From: a bacterium
Lineage (GTDB): Bacteria > Cyanobacteriota > Vampirovibrionia > Obscuribacterales > JAKAZS01
Length of the DNA stretch: 46,798 nt
Assembly: GCA_021815785.1 (NCBI GenBank)
Contig: JAKAZS010000011.1
Coordinates: 1-46,798 of the forward strand
Direction of reading: 5' to 3'
The notes below the pieces were generated by a model. The model worked only from the letters and a program-made list of their open reading frames with translations, ran no database searches and had not been told where the DNA came from. This document shows, piece by piece, positions 24,757 through 33,883 of this stretch; position 1 is the first letter of the stretch; each line of letters starts with the position of its first letter. A program made the position numbers and the translations under genes.

Positions 24757-24763
24757 CTATGTT
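24735..24763 (+). promoter_or_regulatory. candidate promoter of the DUF885 gene with a spacer palindrome
   Basis: TTGACC (24735-24740), a 17-base spacer and an extended TGC-TATGTT -10 box (24758-24763). The spacer contains AGCAGA (24742-24747) and TCTGCT (24753-24758), an inverted repeat with a 5-base centre that could be an operator. Expected start near 24770. Confidence 0.45.
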
Positions 24764-24814
24764 ATGATATTAAATATTCTTAACTCTGCTTTGAAAGAAA
24801 TTGAGGTTTAAGTA

Positions 24815-26599
24815 GTGATCAGGTTTTATCTTGACAAAAGAGTTTTTATAAATTGCTTTATAGTGTTAACCTTATGTTTTAATTCGGTATCAGTTATGTC
24901 TCAAGGAAAACACTCTTTCGAACAAAGTATAGAAAGCAAAAAGCTTGTTAAATCTTATCAGGACATTGCCAATTCTTTTGTACAGGATTATTTTATACTT
25001 GAGCCGTCAACAGCTACTGGACTGGGTATTCATCAATTTGATGCGTTTGTTGAAGATCTATCCAAGACTGGACTTAAGCGTAAAGTTGAAATTTACAGTA
25101 GTTATTTAAATCAATTGCAAAAATTTAGTCCGGAAATGCTTGGGTTGACAGACAAGCAATCAGCCGACGATTTAATCTTGCTTAAAAACTATTTAGCTGG
25201 ACAAATATTTGATATCAATGTGCTTAAAACGTATGCTAAAAACCCTGACTTGTATCCAAGTCTTATGTGTACGAGTATTTATAATTTAATTATTAGAGAT
25301 TTTGCCCCTTTAGATGTTAGAGCTAAAGACGTTATTGCCCGAGAAAAAAAATTAGTTAACTTAATCAATGACGCTAAAAGTAATCTAGAAGTTGATTTGG
25401 TACCCAAAATTTATGTCGAAATTTGTTTAGAGCAATTGCCAGCTATAATCAATTTTTTTGATAAAGACGTTAACACAGCATTTGTTAACCTAAAAGATAA
25501 AAGTATTCAGAGCCAGATTAAGATTGAAAGTGTCAATGTGGCTTCGTCGCTTAAATGTTACCAGGAATATTTAAAGCATAATTTATCAAATCGGGTCAAG
25601 GGAAATTTTGCACTAGGCAAAGACCATTTTAAACAAAAACTATATTATGACGAAATGATCGATGACAAATTAGATGATTTGTTAAATATGGGTATGGTCG
25701 AACTAAGAAATTTGCAGAACAATTTTAAAACTATTGCTCATAAAATTAATCCCAATATATCGCCAAAAGAAGTGATAAAACAAATTTCTCTTAACCACCC
25801 TAAGCCTGATGCTTTGGTAAAATCAGTAGCTGGTAATTTAGATAACATTTACAAGTACTGTATTGACAAAAATATCGTTAAGATTCCAGGCACTATTTTA
25901 CCAACCGTTGAAGACACGCCCCCATTTTATAAGGCTTTAACTTTTGCTTCTATGGATTCACCAGGACCTTTTGAAACGAAAGTAATACAGGCTTATTATA
26001 ATGTTACAGTGCCCGATTCTTCTTGGAATAAATCACGTATTGAAGAACATATGCGTCTATTTAATTATCCTGATATTAAAATTACCAGTATTCACGAGGT
26101 TTACCCCGGTCATTACGTTCAATATTTATGGCTGAAGTCTAATTCGTCATTAATAAGAAAAATTATTAATTGTGATAGCAATGTTGAGGGCTGGGCTCAT
26201 TATTGCGAAGCAATGCTGCTTGAAGAGGGCTATGGTGACGGTAATCTTGAACTCAGGTTAGTCCAGTTGCACGAAGCCTTATTGCGAGCTTGCAGGTATA
26301 TTGTAGCTATAAAAATGCATACGCAAAATATGTCGGTTAAAACGGCTTGTGATTTCTTTGTCAAGGAAGGGTATCAAGAGCCGTCCAACGGCTTGCGCGA
26401 GGCTTGGCGTGGAACTAGCGACCCTACTTATTTGGTCTGTACTTACGGCAAACTAAAGATTTTGGCTTTAAGGAAAGATTATAAACAATTTTGTCGTGAT
26501 GATTATAAACTAGTCAATTTTCATGATGACTTTTTAAAAATCGGACCGATACCATTATCTTTACTTCGATCTGAATTACTTCCGGATGTACGTCGGTAA
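24815..26599 (+). CDS. exported DUF885-family protein (putative metallopeptidase)
   Basis: 594 residues. Begins at GTG, with GAGG 8 bases upstream. An N-terminal hydrophobic segment (FINCFIVLTLCFNSVSVMS, 11-29) looks like a signal peptide or anchor. The family motif HEVYPGH (His427, Glu428, His433) and VEGWAHYCEAMLLEEGYG (from 457) are intact; these are the presumed zinc ligands and general base. The family length is usual. Substrate unknown; likely a periplasmic or surface peptidase. Transcribed alone, convergent with the calpain-like gene. Confidence 0.85.
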   Translation: MIRFYLDKRVFINCFIVLTLCFNSVSVMSQGKHSFEQSIESKKLVKSYQDIANSFVQDYFILEPSTATGLGIHQFDAFVEDLSKTGLKRKVEIYSSYLNQLQKFSPEMLGLTDKQSADDLILLKNYLAGQIFDINVLKTYAKNPDLYPSLMCTSIYNLIIRDFAPLDVRAKDVIAREKKLVNLINDAKSNLEVDLVPKIYVEICLEQLPAIINFFDKDVNTAFVNLKDKSIQSQIKIESVNVASSLKCYQEYLKHNLSNRVKGNFALGKDHFKQKLYYDEMIDDKLDDLLNMGMVELRNLQNNFKTIAHKINPNISPKEVIKQISLNHPKPDALVKSVAGNLDNIYKYCIDKNIVKIPGTILPTVEDTPPFYKALTFASMDSPGPFETKVIQAYYNVTVPDSSWNKSRIEEHMRLFNYPDIKITSIHEVYPGHYVQYLWLKSNSSLIRKIINCDSNVEGWAHYCEAMLLEEGYGDGNLELRLVQLHEALLRACRYIVAIKMHTQNMSVKTACDFFVKEGYQEPSNGLREAWRGTSDPTYLVCTYGKLKILALRKDYKQFCRDDYKLVNFHDDFLKIGPIPLSLLRSELLPDVRR

Positions 26600-26759
26600 T
26601 AGTAAATCAAACAATTACAATAATGGTGTTTTTTTGCTGTAGCATTATCAGTTGTTTTGGTTTCGCTATGGTTATCGTTAGGTTTTGCAAAACTCATAAT
26701 TTTTTAATGTTTTTGGCATGCAAAAATCTGATGCACTAAGGCTAAGTGATAAAACAAGT

Positions 26760-28112
26760 TCAATAATAGCCAAAATTATGGATAGCAATACTAGTCAAAG
26801 AGTTAGTATCATGTTTAAGATCTTTGATGAAAATTTTTGCTGGTGGCTTTATTTCATTGTAGAGATATTTACCGACATCATAAGTGGTATCAGCAATTTC
26901 AGCTATTGCAAATTTAAGGGCGCGTTCACTAGAATCGGTAATGGCATAAATATCATCGCTAACCAATTGGCCTTGATCTTGAATAAAATTATAAAAATCA
27001 TGGCCTGATTGTTTATAGTGTTTTCGGACAAGATTTTTTACGCTAGATTCAAGTGGTTTAACGGATTCAATGGTATCATAAAAGATATTTTTGAAATCAT
27101 TTGCGTAAGGATTTTGACCACAAAAATTAACATCAGTAAAATATTTTGTAAATGTTGCTAAGGACATTTTTAATTTGCCATCAGTTAGGCTGGTAATTCC
27201 ATCTTTGTTAATATTGGGCTGGTTAAAAACTGTTCCGTCATTATCACCCCAGGGATTGCGGACAATTACTATACTAGTTTTAGGATTAAAATTTAAAACA
27301 CTATATACGTGTTCGCCAATTAATGGACCACTGTTGTGCTCGCCTAAATGAGTCAAAAAACCACCGCTAGCTCCAGCCGTAACTGGAAGATGGTCAATGT
27401 TTAAGGCTTGGTTTAAGCTCCTGGCTATATTGAATTCACTGGCTTTACCTAAGGTTAATTCACGATTGTCATTGTCTAAATAAGATAGTAAATCACTAGC
27501 TACACTTTTGCCAGTTAGTAGTTCTAGCGATTTGTCTGTACTCATTATATTACCTAGAATAGGAACACCTTCACTTTGTAAAGACTCTAAAAAATTATTT
27601 TTATACTCAGAAATATGATCATATTTGAAGAAGGCAGTTTCGATAATATTAGCCCATAATGCCGAATTATTAGCATTGCCATTATTGTAATTTAGGATTA
27701 AATCCTTCGCTGATACTTCTACAGGATGACTTTTAGCACCTGGAAAAGTCACTGTATACGTACCGTTCTTATTTTCTTTAATCATATTGGTAATAATTTT
27801 TTGACCCGGTAAAGTATTTGCTAGACTAGCTAAAGCTGATTCAAAAAAACAATCACCAACCCCAGATTGATCTACTCCACTTGAGTTTATACTTTGTAAC
27901 TTGGAAGCAGCAGGCTTGTTGAAAATAGCTTGGTGTTTTGGTTGGGCTATATCAAGTTTTCTGTTTTGAGCCAGGTCAATCTTATTCTTAAATTTGTTTT
28001 TAACCAGATGAGGTTTGATTCCATAAAATTTATTATAGAGACTAACCAGAGTATTGCTTATACTTGGCGATAACTTACTTTCTGGTAATTTATTGGTTGA
28101 GTCGGCAATCAC
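26760..28112 (-). CDS. calpain-like (C2 family) cysteine protease
   Basis: 450 residues. The papain-fold triad of the calpain core is visible: Cys88 in GVGDCFFESALASLAN, His268 in GEHVYSVL and Asn286 in VRNPWGDNDG. No calcium-binding C2-like domain or EF hand is seen; the 85-residue N-terminus and 140-residue C-terminus are not recognised. No signal peptide, though export by another route is possible. Starts at GTG, with GAGG 6 bases upstream. Bacterial calpain-like proteases are scattered and little studied. Monocistronic, or first of a minus-strand pair after the SDR gene. Confidence 0.8.
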   Translation of the reverse strand: MIADSTNKLPESKLSPSISNTLVSLYNKFYGIKPHLVKNKFKNKIDLAQNRKLDIAQPKHQAIFNKPAASKLQSINSSGVDQSGVGDCFFESALASLANTLPGQKIITNMIKENKNGTYTVTFPGAKSHPVEVSAKDLILNYNNGNANNSALWANIIETAFFKYDHISEYKNNFLESLQSEGVPILGNIMSTDKSLELLTGKSVASDLLSYLDNDNRELTLGKASEFNIARSLNQALNIDHLPVTAGASGGFLTHLGEHNSGPLIGEHVYSVLNFNPKTSIVIVRNPWGDNDGTVFNQPNINKDGITSLTDGKLKMSLATFTKYFTDVNFCGQNPYANDFKNIFYDTIESVKPLESSVKNLVRKHYKQSGHDFYNFIQDQGQLVSDDIYAITDSSERALKFAIAEIADTTYDVGKYLYNEIKPPAKIFIKDLKHDTNSLTSIAIHNFGYY

Positions 28113-28203
28113 ATTAAGCCTCTATTATAAAACAATTAGAATTAAGGCTAATTTAAAAGTTTATGATTGTCATTGGGGAAAATACGCAAAAGCAATTTTT
28201 ATA

Positions 28204-29238
28204 TTAAGAAATCATTTTCAGTAAATTTAATATACCCGCTTTAGCTTTAAGTTTATGAGCCGGTAAATTTTGCGCATTTTGAATTTCTTGATAATGTTCG
28301 ACATAATATTCATAGGCCTGAGACAACATATCAATATTGGTTTTGGTTGGTTGCCAATTTAGCGCTTCTTTGATTTTGGTATTGTCTAAAACAAAATTAG
28401 CAGCTAACATACGATAATGATAAGGTCCAAGTGGTGATAAATTTAAGTCATATAATAATTTTAAAGCTGGTACAACTAGAAATTCGGGCAGATTAACCAG
28501 TTTTATTTTTTTATGAGCTCGATTAGCTACTTCAGAGTAAAGTTCTTTCATACTAGGAACATTGTCGGAACTTATATGATACAAGCCACTTTTATCGCTA
28601 AGCATTGCTTTATAACAAGCATCAGCTAGGTCTAAGGCGTAAATAAATGAATAGCGATTATGACCATCGCCTACTAAGTAGACTTTACGTTCTTCCATGA
28701 TAAAATCAAATAAAATCGTAAGTAAGCCAAGTCGGCCAGCCGCAATGATCGTGGGACAGCGAATAATAGAACTCAGTATGTTCGGATAAGATAATATCAC
28801 TTTTTCGGCCTCAAGCTTGGAGCGACCATAATCTTCAATAGGGTTAGTCGGATGATTTTCAGCTACGATATTATTACTGCCGGAACCAAAAACACAGTTA
28901 GTTGATGTGAAAACTACTTTAGTATTGTTGAGCTTTTGGGCAATTTCCATAATATTTTTTGTACCGGTTACATTAGATGTAAAAAGTTTATGTTTATGTT
29001 CTTTATCATGACCGAGGATAGCGGCAATATGAAAAATTCCGTCAATATGCCCAAATTCAGTTATGGCATTTAATAATAAATCATAATTTTCAATATCTAC
29101 TTGTTTAAAGTTATATTTTTGAGTGAGTCTTGAATCAACCAGACAGTCAATGACTAATACTTCGTTACCTGAATCCAAGAGATAGTCAGTCATAATACTG
29201 CCAAAAAAGCCCATGCCACCAGTTACAACATATCTCAT
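28204..29238 (-). CDS. NAD-dependent epimerase/dehydratase (extended SDR)
   Basis: 344 residues. Rossmann motif VTGGMGFFGSIM (4-15), Asp at the end of strand 2 (VLVIDCL), FHIAAILG, the Ser/Thr site FTSTNCVFGSGS and the catalytic YGRSKLEAEK with Tyr and Lys three apart. It acts on a nucleotide sugar or a similar substrate that cannot be chosen from sequence; GalE-like or steroid-dehydrogenase-like members share this pattern. GAGGT lies 8 bases before the ATG. A 91-base gap separates it from the calpain-like gene on the same strand. Confidence 0.85.
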   Translation of the reverse strand: MRYVVTGGMGFFGSIMTDYLLDSGNEVLVIDCLVDSRLTQKYNFKQVDIENYDLLLNAITEFGHIDGIFHIAAILGHDKEHKHKLFTSNVTGTKNIMEIAQKLNNTKVVFTSTNCVFGSGSNNIVAENHPTNPIEDYGRSKLEAEKVILSYPNILSSIIRCPTIIAAGRLGLLTILFDFIMEERKVYLVGDGHNRYSFIYALDLADACYKAMLSDKSGLYHISSDNVPSMKELYSEVANRAHKKIKLVNLPEFLVVPALKLLYDLNLSPLGPYHYRMLAANFVLDNTKIKEALNWQPTKTNIDMLSQAYEYYVEHYQEIQNAQNLPAHKLKAKAGILNLLKMIS

Positions 29239-29450
29239 TGCTAATTACCTCGAAACCTTTTATTTACATTAAATTTGTATATCAGTTAAATTACTTATTT
29301 TATTCTATAGTTAGTTTACAATAAAATCACTATTTGAAAACCTGATTGTATATTTGATAATTTTATTAGGTTCTTGTTTGGGTGAGATTTAATTACTTAA
29401 GCGTTTGGTTAAAATTATTTTTTTTGCTTTTTCTATATACCTATTAAGAA

Positions 29451-30482
29451 TTAACTGGTTAAATCATGGACTAAATCTACTAAATATTTAGCATTTTCAA
29501 ATGGTGTCTGAGGTAAAATTCCATGTCCAAGATTGAAGATAAAACCAGGTCGATTATTTACCTGATTTAATATATGGATAACTTCTGCTTTAATAGTATC
29601 ATAATTAGATAGTAATATAGCTGGATCTAAATTACCTTGAATAGCTTTATCATAGCCTAATGTATTCCAGGCTGGCATTATTTCCATACGCCAGTCAATA
29701 CTATTTACGGTTGCATCTATGGATTTAATTAACGGGTAGAGATGGCTTGCACCTTGGCCAAAGTAGATAAAGGGAATGTTTCGATCAAAGGCATTGCGAA
29801 TTTTTTGTAAATAGGGTAAAACTATATTTTGAAAAGAATGATAAGATAAAATCCCAATCCAGCTGTCAAATAATTGGATGGCATCAGCGCCAGCATCAAT
29901 TTGTGCCTGTAAATAAGTTATCGTAATTTGTGTAAGTAAATTGAGTAATTTATGGCTAAATTCATCATTGCTTAATAAAAGTTGTTTGGCTAAATTGTAA
30001 TTATTTGATGAACCTCCTTCAACCAGATAACAGAATAAAGTAAAAGGAGCTCCAGCAAAGCCAATTAGCGGAATATCAATTGGCAACCCTGATTTGGCTA
30101 GTTTAATGGCTTCAAAAACATAACTTAAATCATTAAGGACATCAGCTTCTTTAAAGTTATTGATTTGATCAATATTACGTACTGGAGTTAAGATACTTGG
30201 TCCGCCTGGTTCTTTAAAGACTACTTCAATGCCTAAGGTATTAATAATCAAGAGAATATCAGCAAAAATTATCGCCGCATCAACTGCGAGTTTTTCACGA
30301 GCGGTAAGTGTAACTTCGGCACATAGTTGAGGATTATGGCACAATTCCAGAAATTTAACTTTCTGGCGTACTGCTTGATATTCTTTCATATAACGACCCG
30401 CCTGACGCATTAGCCAAATAGGAGTTGGTCTGGCAATTTGACTAAAACAGGTTTTGAGAAAATTTGTTTTATGATTAGACAT
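29451..30482 (-). CDS. hemE: uroporphyrinogen decarboxylase
   Basis: Converts uroporphyrinogen III to coproporphyrinogen III in haem synthesis. 343 residues, normal length. Motifs: PIWLMRQAGRYMKEYQAVR (21-39) with the conserved Arg pair, AAIIFADILLI, GFAGAPFTLFCYLVEGG, IQLFDSWIG, and the C-terminal FNLGHGILPQTP. Last gene of the long minus-strand unit, 18 bases after hutH. The haem product would serve the globin-coupled kinase at 5393, among others. Confidence 0.97.
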   Translation of the reverse strand: MSNHKTNFLKTCFSQIARPTPIWLMRQAGRYMKEYQAVRQKVKFLELCHNPQLCAEVTLTAREKLAVDAAIIFADILLIINTLGIEVVFKEPGGPSILTPVRNIDQINNFKEADVLNDLSYVFEAIKLAKSGLPIDIPLIGFAGAPFTLFCYLVEGGSSNNYNLAKQLLLSNDEFSHKLLNLLTQITITYLQAQIDAGADAIQLFDSWIGILSYHSFQNIVLPYLQKIRNAFDRNIPFIYFGQGASHLYPLIKSIDATVNSIDWRMEIMPAWNTLGYDKAIQGNLDPAILLSNYDTIKAEVIHILNQVNNRPGFIFNLGHGILPQTPFENAKYLVDLVHDLTS

Positions 30483-30500
30483 TTTTATCCAGTTATTTTT

Positions 30501-32084
30501 TTATTCTAAAGTACCAATTTTACTTTCAACTGCTTTGAGCAAATTGCCAGATTTAATTATTTGGGCAGTTGTTTCAATATCATAGCTTAATATACGATCG
30601 CTAATTAATGGTTTAATTGTATGGCGCAAATGTTCATAAGCTAAGTAAACACCATCACCAGGTTTTAAAGGTAGTTTGCGAAAGTTTGCTTCTTCGCTTA
30701 GGGGATCCGGGCTTAAATTACCTGAGCGAAAATCAATACCTTGGCAGGAACATAAAAGTTCAATGGCTAAAACATTGTAGAGATTTGTTAAAATCAGGGC
30801 AGCTTTGCGACTGGCAATTGTACCCATCGATACATGATCTTCCTGATTTGCTGATGTAGGAATGGAGTCTACTGAAGCTGGATGAGCCAGCGTTTTGTTT
30901 TCGGATACTAAAGCCGCTGCTGTATACTGGGCAATCATGAAACCAGAATTTAAGCCACCATTTAAAGTTAAAAAGGCCGGTAGCCCATTTGATAAAGCTG
31001 GGTTCACTAGGCGCTCAATTCTGCGTTCGGCAATATTGGCTAATTCAGATAAGGCAATACTAACATAATCCATAACTATGGCAATTGGTTCACCGTGAAA
31101 ATTGCCACCAGATAGAACTTCATTGGCAAATATTAATGGATTGTCAGTACTAGAATTAATTTCAATATTAATAACTTCATCGGCATGATTAATCGCTTGG
31201 CGCACTGCCCCATGAACCTGAGGAACACATCTAAGTGAATAAGCGTCTTGAACTAGATTACAGTTATGATGACTTTCAATAAATTGGCTGTTGTCAAGAA
31301 TTTTGCGTAAATTCTGAGCTGATTTAATCTGACCAGGATGTGGTCGAACTTCCTGAATAAGGGCGCTAAAAGCTTTTAGTGAACCAAACATGGCTTCTAG
31401 ACTTATGGCTGAAATAATATCGGCTACTTTAACTAGTTTATGGGCTTCATAAATAATCAAACTGGCTATAGCTGTCATTGCTTGGGTTCCATTGGTTAAA
31501 GCCAACGCTTCTTTCGCTTCTAAAATTGCTGGTTGAAGTTGGTGTTGCCTAAAAGCAATTTTTGAGTCTATTTTGTTTAGTTGGGCATCGAAAACCAAGC
31601 CTTCGCCAATGATTACTAAGCCTAAATGAGCTAATGGAGCCAAGTCCCCACTTGAACCAACTGAGCCTTGTTCAGGAATATAGGGATAAACGTCATGATT
31701 TAATAAATCCAGTAATAATTGAACAATTTCTAGTCTAATCCCAGAAAACCCTTTTGCTAAAGCATTAGCTCGCAGTAAAATCATTGCTCGGACAATTTCT
31801 TTGCTGAATGGTTTACCAATACCGCAGGCATGGGAACGCATAAAATTAACCTGTAAGTCACGCAAATCCTTATTGGCTATTTTTACATCCTTAAATTTGC
31901 CAAATCCTGTGTTAATGCCATAGACAATTTTATCTGAATTAATTATTCGTAAAACATGATTGCGACTGTTATTTATTTGTTCAATCGCGTTAGTTGCTAA
32001 GGCTACTTTAGTACCGTTACGGGCAATTTCATTAACTTGACTAATAGTTAGGCTGTTGCCATCAATTAAAATTGTATTTTCCAT
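30501..32084 (-). CDS. hutH: histidine ammonia-lyase with a Ser-Ser-Gly cofactor motif
   Basis: 527 residues, MIO-type ammonia-lyase: histidine to urocanate plus ammonia. Conserved parts: YGINTGFG (55-62), RSHACGIGKPF with Ser84-His85 as expected for histidine specificity, EQGSVGSSGDLAPLAHLG (139-156), SSTDNPL and FHGEPIA. The cofactor tripeptide, normally Ala-Ser-Gly, reads Ser144-Ser145-Gly146. The reactive central Ser and the Gly are kept, so cyclisation is still possible. No hutU, hutI or hutG is present. It lies 22 bases after the lipid exporter gene and 18 before hemE. Confidence 0.88.
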   Translation of the reverse strand: MENTILIDGNSLTISQVNEIARNGTKVALATNAIEQINNSRNHVLRIINSDKIVYGINTGFGKFKDVKIANKDLRDLQVNFMRSHACGIGKPFSKEIVRAMILLRANALAKGFSGIRLEIVQLLLDLLNHDVYPYIPEQGSVGSSGDLAPLAHLGLVIIGEGLVFDAQLNKIDSKIAFRQHQLQPAILEAKEALALTNGTQAMTAIASLIIYEAHKLVKVADIISAISLEAMFGSLKAFSALIQEVRPHPGQIKSAQNLRKILDNSQFIESHHNCNLVQDAYSLRCVPQVHGAVRQAINHADEVINIEINSSTDNPLIFANEVLSGGNFHGEPIAIVMDYVSIALSELANIAERRIERLVNPALSNGLPAFLTLNGGLNSGFMIAQYTAAALVSENKTLAHPASVDSIPTSANQEDHVSMGTIASRKAALILTNLYNVLAIELLCSCQGIDFRSGNLSPDPLSEEANFRKLPLKPGDGVYLAYEHLRHTIKPLISDRILSYDIETTAQIIKSGNLLKAVESKIGTLE

Positions 32085-32106
32085 AACTTAAGTTTTTATT
32101 ACCTCT

Positions 32107-33864
32107 TTAAGACAGATTTTCATTAAATTGTGCTTTGACTAAGCTAGCGTAAATACCTGACTTGGCTAATAGACTTTCATGGTTACCGGTCTCGACAATT
32201 GAACCATGATCTAGTACTAGTATTACATCGGCTTTGGCAACCGTTGAAAGTCTATGTGCTATAACAATAACGGTTCGGCCGTGCATTAGTTTATCAATTG
32301 CCTGTTGTACCATGGCTTCTGATTCGGTATCTAATGAACTAGTAGCTTCATCTAAGATTAATATTGGTGCATTCTTTAAAAATGCCCTGGCTATAGCTAA
32401 GCGTTGTTGCTGTCCCCCTGATAAATTAACCCCGCGTTCACCTATTGCGGTTTTAAATTTATCGGGAAAGCTGCAAATGAAATCATAACAAAAGGCTTGC
32501 TTAGCTGCTGCTTCTATTTCGGCAAAACTAGCATTAGTATTGCCCATTTTAATATTTTCTTCAATAGTGGTATTAAATAAAAAATTATCTTGACTTACAA
32601 TAGCTATTTGATTACGTAAGGACTGAAATTTTAAATCTTTTATATTGATTTGATCAATATAAATATCCCCAAGAGATGTATCATAAAATCTTGGTATTAA
32701 GCTGGCAAATGTTGATTTGCCAGATCCTGATCTTCCTACCAACGCCAGTAATTGACCAGGTTTAATAGTTAAATTTAAATCTTTTAAAACGGGAATGTTA
32801 TTACTTGGATACGAAAAATAGACATTTTTAAAGACGATTTCATGAGGGGTATTAGCTAAAGCTAAGGCATTGGCTGATTCGGTTAAATTGCTTTTAACAT
32901 CTAAAAGCTCAAATACTCTGGTTGAAGCTGCTAAGGCTGGTTGAATAATTGCATTGATTCGGCCAATAGTTTTAATCGGTGAATATAGTAAAATCAACGA
33001 AATGATGAATGATGTTACTGCACCAAGGGTCATCTGTTTATGAACAACTTCGTAACCCGCCATCCACATAACGCAGGCAATCCCACAGGCGCCAATCATT
33101 GCTAAAATAGGCGATAATATTGCTTCGGCAAAAATTGTTTTTTTCATATTATATAAATAGTTTTGATTGGTATCAAAAAATCTATTGATTTGATATTTAT
33201 TTAAATTATAGGACTGAATTATTCGGGCACCCTGAATTGATTCAGATAGAACCATGACTAGATCGGTAATAGCCTCTTGCCCTTTTTTGGAGGCACGACG
33301 AATTTTTCGCCCTAAGTATATTACAGGAAATATAATTAAGGATAATATTGATAAAGCAATAATACTTAAGGATAGGGACTGAAATATTATTACTGCTGAT
33401 AAAGATATTAGGGTTACGACTCTGCTGATTACTGATTGAAAAGTCCTGGCATTAGCATTTTCAATTATATTAATGTCATTAATCATGCGCGAGACAAAAA
33501 CACCAGATGACTGATTCTGGAAATAGAGTAGTGGTTGCTGTTCAATATGTTCAAAGAGTTGGTTGCGCAGATCGCGAACGGATAAGGCCCCAACTAGTCG
33601 AATGCAATAGGTTTCGGTAAAGCGAAAAACACCTTGGGTAAGGCCAATGGCTAACACTACTAGTGGCACGTAGATTAAATATGATTCGTGTCCATCAATA
33701 AATATCTTTTGTAAACCTTGGCCAGCTAGATAAGCTATGGCTCCATCCATAGCTCCAGCCGGAATCGCGGCAATTAACCCTATGGTAAAAATTAGCCAGT
33801 ATGGTTTTAGATACGATAATAATCTTAGATAATTAATTGAGTTTGGCTTAGCTAATTCGGTCAT
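32107..33864 (-). CDS. MsbA-type lipid A / multidrug ABC exporter
   Basis: 585-residue half-transporter: six membrane helices (about 20-310), then an ATPase domain with Walker A GRSGSGKS (377-384), Q-loop SQDNF, signature LSGGQQQR (481-488), Walker B ILILDEA with Glu506 and switch His537. Position directly after lpxB (19-base gap) suggests it flips lipid A or a related glycolipid across the inner membrane, as MsbA does. Drug export is the alternative for this family. It should work as a homodimer. Confidence 0.88.
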   Translation of the reverse strand: MTELAKPNSINYLRLLSYLKPYWLIFTIGLIAAIPAGAMDGAIAYLAGQGLQKIFIDGHESYLIYVPLVVLAIGLTQGVFRFTETYCIRLVGALSVRDLRNQLFEHIEQQPLLYFQNQSSGVFVSRMINDINIIENANARTFQSVISRVVTLISLSAVIIFQSLSLSIIALSILSLIIFPVIYLGRKIRRASKKGQEAITDLVMVLSESIQGARIIQSYNLNKYQINRFFDTNQNYLYNMKKTIFAEAILSPILAMIGACGIACVMWMAGYEVVHKQMTLGAVTSFIISLILLYSPIKTIGRINAIIQPALAASTRVFELLDVKSNLTESANALALANTPHEIVFKNVYFSYPSNNIPVLKDLNLTIKPGQLLALVGRSGSGKSTFASLIPRFYDTSLGDIYIDQINIKDLKFQSLRNQIAIVSQDNFLFNTTIEENIKMGNTNASFAEIEAAAKQAFCYDFICSFPDKFKTAIGERGVNLSGGQQQRLAIARAFLKNAPILILDEATSSLDTESEAMVQQAIDKLMHGRTVIVIAHRLSTVAKADVILVLDHGSIVETGNHESLLAKSGIYASLVKAQFNENLS

Positions 33865-33883
33865 GATTAAACTGGTTACCCCA

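Noticed and set aside
26521-26696. Small minus-strand frame after the calpain-like gene
   Set aside because: It overlaps the 3' end of the DUF885 gene by 79 bases and has no ribosome binding site. The first 30 residues look protein-like but that is not enough to call it.
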